This document shows positions 9,501-15,943 of a DNA stretch of 64,000 nt, one piece after another. The notes beneath the pieces are model-generated. The model saw nothing but the letters and a program-made list of their open reading frames with translations, was not told the origin of the DNA and searched no databases. The DNA comes from Mucilaginibacter sp. UR6-11. Its GTDB lineage: Bacteria; Bacteroidota; Bacteroidia; Sphingobacteriales; Sphingobacteriaceae. How positions within the stretch are numbered: position 1 is the stretch's first letter; each line of letters opens with the position of its first letter. The stretch is from NCBI RefSeq assembly GCF_020880695.1, contig NZ_JAJIWO010000005.1, forward strand, positions 186,001-250,000. Reading direction: 5' to 3'. Both the position numbers and the translations under genes were made by a program.

Positions 9501-10180
9501 AGTATACCGAGGGGTATGACCTGAACCGCTTATTCGCCTGGAAATGGGCCGGGCTGGATCCCCAAACAGGAAATCCGAGGGTGTTTTTGAACGGGCAACC
9601 AGTAACTGTTGACGGAACGGACTTTACGGTGATTGATAAATTAAATAACGCTCCGATAACTGAGCTAAAATACTTCGGATCAGCAGTTCCGGTTTATTTC
9701 GGTTCGTTTCGCAATACCTTTACCTATGGCGCATTCTCCATATCAGCAAACCTGCTTTACAAGCTTGGATATTTTGCACGTAGATCAGCCCAAAGTGTAG
9801 TACAATATTCCAATTTATATGGCGAGTTCGGAGTTAACATCCCGCAGAGTGCTGACTACGCACAGCGCTGGCAGAAACCCGGAGACGAAAAAACAACCAA
9901 TGTACCTTCACCGGTTTATAGTCCGGGGGCTACGGCACGGGATAGCTACTATTATTATGCAGATGTCAATGTTTATAAGGCCGATCATATCCGCCTTCAG
10001 GAAATAAATTTATCTTATGTGTTTCCAAAACGCAATTGGTTTATCAAAAATCCAAGGATCTATGCCAACGTCAGCAATTTGGGGATCATATGGCGGGCCA
10101 ATAAGTTAGGGCTTGATCCTGATGTTTTTGATTATCCTGTTCCCCGTCAATATAGTTTGGGCTTTTCAGCAAATTTTTAA
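6518..10180 (+). CDS. SusC/RagA-family TonB-dependent receptor with STN signalling domain
   Basis: Outer-membrane transducing importer, about 1220 residues from the ATG at 6518; the frame is open to 6455, and an inner ATG at 6584 starts right at the hydrophobic signal core. Order of parts: signal peptide, STN domain (about 45-120, which talks to FecR), carboxypeptidase-like beta-sandwich (about 133-215 with [12 protein letters not shown]), TonB plug with the SusC signature (PLVVVDGI, then [31 protein letters not shown]), and a long C-terminal barrel ending in GFSANF with terminal Phe. Together with the SusD lipoprotein 12 bases downstream it should form a lidded importer for a ligand that the downstream peptidase and thiol enzymes suggest is peptide-like. 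That last point is inference. Confidence 0.95.
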   Translation: [1220 protein letters not shown]

Positions 10181-10191
10181 TGTAAACAGCA

Positions 10192-11685
10192 ATGAAAACA
10201 TATCAAATATTTTTACTTACAGCCGCATTCAGCTGCATGCTGGCATCCTGCCAGAAATACCTGGATATTAAGCAAAACAGTAATCAAAACTTTATTACTA
10301 CCGCTAATGATTGTCAGTTGCTCCTGGATAACTATGCAACAATGAACGTGCTATACCCGAGCGACGGGGAAGCGTCGGCGGATGATTATTACCTGTTTGA
10401 TGCCAGGTACGCCGCTTTATCACAGGAAAATAAGGATTTTTACAGTTGGCAGCCAACCGCCCAGCGCGCGCTGGCTATTGATCAATGGCAAAACCCTTAC
10501 CGGATCGTATTCAATGCCAATCTTGCCCTTGAAGGGATAGCTAAACAAAATACAGCGACTTCAGACCAGGCCACGCTGAACAGCATCAGGGGGCAGGCCC
10601 TGTTTTTTCGATCCTTTGCGTTTTATGCCTTAGCGCAGCTCTATACCGCTCCCTATAATGCTGCTTCTGCAAATCAGGATCCGGGAATCCCGTTGAAAAT
10701 GACCTCCGACCTTAACGAAGTATCGTCAAGGGGAACGGTGCAGCAAACCTACACGCGCATTTTGCAGGATCTTCAGGAAGCCGTAACCCTGTTGCCAACA
10801 ACCTCGCCGGTAAATTCGAGGCCGAACAAGGTGGCCGCCTACGCCATGCTGGCGCGTGTTTATCTGGCAATGCAAGATTACCCGAACGCTCTTATTAATG
10901 CCAACGCGGCGCTTGCACTCAACAATAAACTTATTAATTACAATAGTTTAAGTACTACATCCAGTACTCCTTTTACGCCCAGATTCCAAAATATCGAAGA
11001 TATCTTTCATGCGGTGATGGTAGCTAATAATGCGCTGTTAAACCCGGCTACAAGCGCCACTTCAAACGTAGCTAAAATAGACCCTGATCTTGTTGCATCT
11101 TACGCAACCACTGATTTGAGAAAGTCGGTATTTCTGAAAGCCAATACGGTTACGGTAAAACTGCCTATCAATTTATCCAATCCCGCTGTCACCGCCAATG
11201 TCACCGTCCCCGACGGGTCGTATCGCTTCAGCGGTAATTATGAACCGGTAACCAATTCTGCCTTGTATACCGGACTGGCGACCGATGAACTTTACCTGAT
11301 AGCTGCGGAATGTAATGCCAGGGCAGGGAATGCTGATGCCGCTATGGCGGGTTTAAATGCATTGCTGATAAAACGTTATAAAACCGGGACCTACACTGCC
11401 CAGACGGCAAGCAACGCAACTGATGCCTTAAATAAGGTGCTTGATGAAAGACGGAAGGAGCTCCTGATGCGCGGTTTACGCTGGACAGATCTGCGCAGGT
11501 TGAATAAAGGTGCCGTGAGAAAGACCCGGACGATTACATTTACCGGCACTACCACAAGCCCGATACGTACAGAAACCATAACAGCAACATACACACTTGC
11601 GCCAAATGATTTACGCTATGCACTGCTTCTGCCGACGGAAGTAATCACCAATACCAACGGCGGCCTCCAACAAAACCGTCGATAA
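10192..11685 (+). CDS. SusD/RagB-family surface lipoprotein
   Basis: Surface lid of the SusC importer, 497 residues. The lipoprotein signal has lipobox LASC (Cys about residue 20). A TPR-like helical core is visible (about residues 120-250, e.g. IRGQALFFRSFAFYALAQLY). The typical C-terminal RagB/SusD end carries DELYLIAAECNARAGN and LDERRKELLMRGLRWTDLRRLN. It starts 12 bases after susC and is clearly cotranscribed. A 98-base gap holding a large inverted repeat separates it from the downstream enzymes. Confidence 0.95.
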   Translation: MKTYQIFLLTAAFSCMLASCQKYLDIKQNSNQNFITTANDCQLLLDNYATMNVLYPSDGEASADDYYLFDARYAALSQENKDFYSWQPTAQRALAIDQWQNPYRIVFNANLALEGIAKQNTATSDQATLNSIRGQALFFRSFAFYALAQLYTAPYNAASANQDPGIPLKMTSDLNEVSSRGTVQQTYTRILQDLQEAVTLLPTTSPVNSRPNKVAAYAMLARVYLAMQDYPNALINANAALALNNKLINYNSLSTTSSTPFTPRFQNIEDIFHAVMVANNALLNPATSATSNVAKIDPDLVASYATTDLRKSVFLKANTVTVKLPINLSNPAVTANVTVPDGSYRFSGNYEPVTNSALYTGLATDELYLIAAECNARAGNADAAMAGLNALLIKRYKTGTYTAQTASNATDALNKVLDERRKELLMRGLRWTDLRRLNKGAVRKTRTITFTGTTTSPIRTETITATYTLAPNDLRYALLLPTEVITNTNGGLQQNRR

Positions 11686-11709
11686 CGCTCAGGCGTCCAC
11701 CATTACGCT

Positions 11710-11744
11710 GCTGAATACCCGTCGGGAAACGGATGGTATTCAGC
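11710..11744 (+). repeat. Inverted repeat (stem-loop) after susD
   Basis: GCTGAATACC (11710-11719) pairs perfectly with GGTATTCAGC (11735-11744); an inner CCGT/ACGG can also pair. There is no T-run after it, so it looks more like an mRNA-stabilising or processing hairpin between susCD and the downstream genes than an intrinsic terminator. Confidence 0.5.
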
Positions 11745-11783
11745 GGCCATGGCTGGTGCATGGCAATTAATAGATCATAAAAA

Positions 11784-12641
11784 ATGAAATTAAAATATAA
11801 ATTATTAACAGGGATGCTGTCCCTTATTGTATTTCAGGCGCAGGCGCAAAAAGATACGACAGGATTTGTTTACCGGAAACCGCTGTTTGATTTTGACTAT
11901 GCCAAACCCGTATTCAAACTGGATACACAGCAAGAGGCAAATATCGACAGGTTGCTGCGGTTTTCTGTTTTTACGGGCTATCGCGAAGGCGTTGAACCCG
12001 TACATCGTGAATTCGGATTCAATATGGCCACCCAGGAAAACAGGGAGCAGGGCACTATCAGGCAAAGTATCTACAATGCGTCCATCGTAGAAATGCTAAC
12101 CCATGGCTTCGAAACACCCATGCAGAGCAGGATCTTGCTTGAAGTAAAGGACCCGTCAGCCTATCGGTACCTGCCGGCATACGGTAATAAACAGGCATGG
12201 CTCCGTAAAAATGCCTATTGCTACGAACTGCTGGTGCCACGCGCTGCCTTTTCAGTAAGGAAAGTTAAGATGATTGAGGATGACGTTGCTCAGCACTTTA
12301 ACATCAGCTTTGGCTACGAAACACGGAAGGTGAAGACACTGGTACTGGTGCGTACTTCCGGGCTAGATAAGCTTAAACCAAGTGGTTCGTCCGAGCCTGT
12401 TTTTGGGAAAAGCGGCGTGTTCAGAAATGTTGGGTTAGGCTATCTAACCCAGGCTGTTGAAAAAACAGGATTAACGCCGGTAGTTGACGATACAGGTTAT
12501 CCCGGAGCCGTGGATATAGACCTGGGTTCTGTAGACTACTCCAACACGCAGCTACTGCGGTTGGCATTAAGCAAATATGACCTGGACCTAAAGGAAGACA
12601 TGCGCGAATTGAAAATTTTTGTGATCAAAGAACTTAAATGA
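11784..12641 (+). CDS. DUF3738 (TIGR03435)-like secreted protein
   Basis: A 285-residue exported protein with a signal peptide (about 1-21, ending QAQAQ). The C-terminal region (about residues 205-285) has a pattern I associate with the DUF3738/TIGR03435 'soil-associated' family: a leucine-rich segment, then TGLTPVVDDTGYPGAVDIDL, then a helix and LKEDMRELKIFVI. The family's biochemical role is unknown. Its stop overlaps the next gene's start by 4 bases (ATGA), indicating translational coupling with the thioredoxin/FKBP protein, which itself contains a related middle domain. Placement in a SusCD operon suggests a periplasmic or surface accessory role. Family assignment is by motif reading only. 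Confidence 0.65.
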   Translation: MKLKYKLLTGMLSLIVFQAQAQKDTTGFVYRKPLFDFDYAKPVFKLDTQQEANIDRLLRFSVFTGYREGVEPVHREFGFNMATQENREQGTIRQSIYNASIVEMLTHGFETPMQSRILLEVKDPSAYRYLPAYGNKQAWLRKNAYCYELLVPRAAFSVRKVKMIEDDVAQHFNISFGYETRKVKTLVLVRTSGLDKLKPSGSSEPVFGKSGVFRNVGLGYLTQAVEKTGLTPVVDDTGYPGAVDIDLGSVDYSNTQLLRLALSKYDLDLKEDMRELKIFVIKELK

Positions 12642-14416
12642 AATCCATGAAGATAATATATCTGCTTACGGCATTCTTAATCATGTTGTCAGTTAATGCG
12701 TCCGCGCAAACCCGCGGGTTAAAAATCGGCGACCGGCTCCCGGAATTTACCATCAACAATATATGGCACGGAGCGCAGCACAGTGCTGAAGTTGCGGACT
12801 TCAAAGACCGGCTGCTCATTATAGATTTTTGGGCCACCAGCTGCGGGGGCTGCGTAGAAGCCTTACCTAAAATGGAAAGCCTGCAAAAGCAATTCGGGGG
12901 CCGGGTAAAGATATTGCCCGTTACTTACGAGACCCGTGCTTATACAGAGACTTTCTGGAAGGCGAATGTTTTTACCCGGAAACTTACCCTGCCTGTTGTT
13001 ACAGACGATAAGTTATTTAACAAATATTTCCCTCACGAAGTTATTCCTCATGAAATATGGATCAACAAAGGTAAAGTGATCGGTATTACTTCTGAAGGAT
13101 ATGTTGACAGTTATAATATCCGGCAGGTGCTTGATGGCCAAATCCCCAACTGGCCCATAAAAGACGATTATTATATGTTTGACGGAGCCAAACAACCGCT
13201 GTTTACGCCGGATGAAAACCAGATCGATATGGAAGGTACCCGGCTGGAATATGCAGCCATTTGCGGGTATAAAGAAAAAAACGGGGCAAGCGCGGCGGGT
13301 CCTTTTGGCAATTCAGGTATTGTCAGGGATTCTGTTCATAATACTGTCCGGGTTTATTTTATTAATCAAAGCATCTTATCCATTTATACTACCTGCTGGA
13401 ATAAATTGGTTAAACTCGGAAAGTTGGTCAAACCCTCTGTAGTCGGCACGGTCAACCAAACCGTATGGGAAGTTACAGATCCGGCAAAATATACCCACCA
13501 AACCTATCTCACGCCACAGTTAAAAACGGGGTACATTGAAGATTGGGTGAGGGAGCATGCTATCTGTTTTGAATCGCAATACAAGGATAACGGACAAACG
13601 GATATCGAAATTACGCAAAGCGTTATTGCCGACCTTGATCGCTTGTTAGGTTTACATGTAGGCTGGCAGAAACGTCGCGAAAAGGTATGGATAGTTAAAG
13701 CCAAACCGGGACGAACTGCGAATAAAAACGTGAAAAGCAACGAGTCACTAGGATCGGTGCTTTACCAGATTAACCAGCAACCGGGCAATCCTTACATATT
13801 TAATGAAACAGGCATAAAAAGCGACTATCCTGTCGCTGTTAAATTAAATTCATGGACAGACATTGAAAGCATCCGCGACGCCCTGGGAGCCAATGGTTTT
13901 GAACTGAAGGAAGAAGAAAGAATAGTGGATAAATTTGTGTTTGCCGAAGTTGAAGGCGGCCTGATCGTCGATACAAAAAAGATAAGAGCGGCAAAAGCCA
14001 GAAGAGAGGCTCAGGGGCACATGGCACTGCCCTTGGCAGAAGAAAATAAGGATTTCCTGCGGCGGAATAAATTGCAGCCGGGGGTTATTGAACTGCCATC
14101 CGGCTTACAGTATAAAGTAATCAAAACAGGAACCGGTAATAAACCGTCTGGCGATAGTAAAGTCCTGGTAGATTATACCGGCAGTTTTGTTAACGGCAAA
14201 ATATTTGAAAGCTCACTGGAAGGCGGCCTGCCTTATGTCACCAAATTAACAGACGTTATTAAAGGCTGGACAGAGGCCTTACAGCTGATGCCCACAGGCT
14301 CTAAATGGATCATTTACGTTCCCGCCGAATTGGCCTATGGCGATAGGGGAACGGGCAATATCCCGCCAAATAGTAGCTTGATCTTTGAACTCGAACTGTT
14401 GCAAATCACACCCTGA
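12638..14416 (+). CDS. Thioredoxin (TlpA-like) - DUF3738-like - FKBP peptidyl-prolyl isomerase fusion
   Basis: A 592-residue exported protein with three recognisable parts. After a signal peptide (about 1-24) comes a TlpA/thioredoxin-like domain (about 28-170) whose active site reads WATSCGGC (Cys69 and Cys72). A middle region (about 305-440) resembles DUF3738: KVWIVKAKPG, then IFNETGIKSDYPVAVKLN, and a helix ending NGFELKEEE. The C-terminal 108 residues are an FKBP-type prolyl isomerase (LPSGLQYKVIKTGTG, VLVDYTG, GWTEALQLMPTGSKW, IPPNSSLIFELEL). The combination of disulfide chemistry and proline isomerisation suggests unfolding or refolding of disulfide-bonded polypeptides in the periplasm. 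An alternative start is the ATG at 12647. It sits between a DUF3738 gene and a subtilase gene. Confidence 0.85.
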   Translation: MKSMKIIYLLTAFLIMLSVNASAQTRGLKIGDRLPEFTINNIWHGAQHSAEVADFKDRLLIIDFWATSCGGCVEALPKMESLQKQFGGRVKILPVTYETRAYTETFWKANVFTRKLTLPVVTDDKLFNKYFPHEVIPHEIWINKGKVIGITSEGYVDSYNIRQVLDGQIPNWPIKDDYYMFDGAKQPLFTPDENQIDMEGTRLEYAAICGYKEKNGASAAGPFGNSGIVRDSVHNTVRVYFINQSILSIYTTCWNKLVKLGKLVKPSVVGTVNQTVWEVTDPAKYTHQTYLTPQLKTGYIEDWVREHAICFESQYKDNGQTDIEITQSVIADLDRLLGLHVGWQKRREKVWIVKAKPGRTANKNVKSNESLGSVLYQINQQPGNPYIFNETGIKSDYPVAVKLNSWTDIESIRDALGANGFELKEEERIVDKFVFAEVEGGLIVDTKKIRAAKARREAQGHMALPLAEENKDFLRRNKLQPGVIELPSGLQYKVIKTGTGNKPSGDSKVLVDYTGSFVNGKIFESSLEGGLPYVTKLTDVIKGWTEALQLMPTGSKWIIYVPAELAYGDRGTGNIPPNSSLIFELELLQITP

Positions 14417-14421
14417 TAAAA

Positions 14422-15942
14422 ATGAATAAAATTTATAAAAGTTGCCCAAAACGCAAATTAATAATATGGCTGTTTCTGATGTTTTTTCAAGCCGCCGGTG
14501 CATTGGCGCAGCAACCGGAAAGCCCGTCGGTAAACTGGCAGTTGATGGATTTAAAAGCGGATGGTGTATTTGGCATCAGCATGGAAAAGGCTTACGCCGA
14601 AATCTTAAAGGGTAAAAAGGCAAAAACGGTTATAGTAGCGGTGCTGGACGGCGGTGTGGATGTGAGACACGAAGACCTGAAACAAGTGATCTGGACCAAT
14701 GCCGGGGAAATTCCCGGAAACGGTAAGGATGATGATCATAATGGTTTCGCGGATGATCTGCATGGCTGGAACTTCTATAGCCCGATGACCAAAGGTGACC
14801 CGGAATTTGATATCGCCGAATTGACCAAATCAATCAGGGCCAGTCAAGCGGAAGGGAAGGATGTTTCGCAGCTCCGGAAAGCACTGGACGAAAAACTATT
14901 GCCCTTAAAACAAAAGCTGGAAACAGCAACAGCAGAAAAAAAGGCACTTGAAAACATGACCGGGCGCATAGGCAGGCCGGTGCCCACGCAATCAGACTTC
15001 AGGAACTTTATACCCCGAAATGAGACGGAATTGAGCTTGCAAAAAAATATGGTTTACGGCTTAAAAGTTTATCCGGACTATGTCAACTATAAGCGGCACC
15101 TGATAGACCGGTCCGTAACTCAGTATCAAATGGAAATGGATTTTTACCTTGATCAGGATTATGACCTCAAAACAGGCGGCCCGACAACTTATCATGGCAC
15201 ACACATCGCCGGCATTATTGCTGCCGTACGTAACAACAAAATTGGCATGAATGGGGTAGCCGATAAAGCCCGGCTGATGGTGGTACGTACCATAGGCGGA
15301 ATTGATTTAACGGACAGCCCCGGCGAATTTACCCGGCCGAAAATTGCCGGTGAAGAGGAAGAAGCCGATTTACGGGTTGCTTCGGCTATCCGTTACGCGG
15401 TAAATAACGGTGCCCGGGTGATCAATATCAGCTTTGGTCAGCGTAAAAGCATGCTCGCCGGAAAACGGCTGGAAGCTATCAACTATGCGCTTTCAAAAGA
15501 TGTGCTTATTGTTCACGCGTCAGGCAACCAGGGACAGGATGAGGACCTGTTAAATAACGCAGACAATGCCGTACCGTCTCCGGCTAACTGGATTGAGGTT
15601 GGTGCCTCAGGCTTTAAAAACGATGGCTCACTGGCGGCTGCCTTCTCTAATTACGGTAAAACAACTGTTGACGTATTTGCGCCGGGTGTAGCTATTTATT
15701 CAACGGCCCCCCGTTCGGCCTATGCGGTTGATTCTGGAACCAGCATGGCGGCACCGGTAGTTTCAGGCTTGGCGGCTGTGTTAAGGGAATACTATCCTGA
15801 TCTTTCTGCCGAACAGGTGAAAAACATTATAATTGCATCAGTAACTAAATCTGAATTTTTAAAGGATAAATGTTTGTCGGGAGGCGTGGTCAATGCCTGC
15901 CAGGCGCTTAAACTTGCCGCCGGGACCATGAAAAGAAATTGA
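14422..15942 (+). CDS. S8 family (subtilisin-like) serine protease
   Basis: A 506-residue exported endopeptidase. The signal peptide is about residues 1-30 (ending ALAQQ). The catalytic triad is visible: Asp76 in VAVLDGGVD, His258 in YHGTHIAG, Ser441 in SGTSMAAP; the oxyanion Asn369 is in HASGN. Unusually, about 180 residues separate Asp and His, with a long charged insertion (about residues 125-245, partly coiled-coil-like: KALDEKLLPLKQKLETATAE). There is no obvious I9 propeptide or C-terminal sorting domain. It begins 6 bases after the thioredoxin/FKBP gene and ends 1 base before the glycoside hydrolase gene, so it belongs to the SusCD operon and probably cleaves the imported or captured polypeptide. 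Confidence 0.92.
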   Translation: MNKIYKSCPKRKLIIWLFLMFFQAAGALAQQPESPSVNWQLMDLKADGVFGISMEKAYAEILKGKKAKTVIVAVLDGGVDVRHEDLKQVIWTNAGEIPGNGKDDDHNGFADDLHGWNFYSPMTKGDPEFDIAELTKSIRASQAEGKDVSQLRKALDEKLLPLKQKLETATAEKKALENMTGRIGRPVPTQSDFRNFIPRNETELSLQKNMVYGLKVYPDYVNYKRHLIDRSVTQYQMEMDFYLDQDYDLKTGGPTTYHGTHIAGIIAAVRNNKIGMNGVADKARLMVVRTIGGIDLTDSPGEFTRPKIAGEEEEADLRVASAIRYAVNNGARVINISFGQRKSMLAGKRLEAINYALSKDVLIVHASGNQGQDEDLLNNADNAVPSPANWIEVGASGFKNDGSLAAAFSNYGKTTVDVFAPGVAIYSTAPRSAYAVDSGTSMAAPVVSGLAAVLREYYPDLSAEQVKNIIIASVTKSEFLKDKCLSGGVVNACQALKLAAGTMKRN

Positions 15943-15943
15943 T

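Noticed and set aside
13839..14027. Minus-strand frame within the thioredoxin-FKBP gene
   Set aside because: Antisense to a well-supported coding region, with no start signal or domain.
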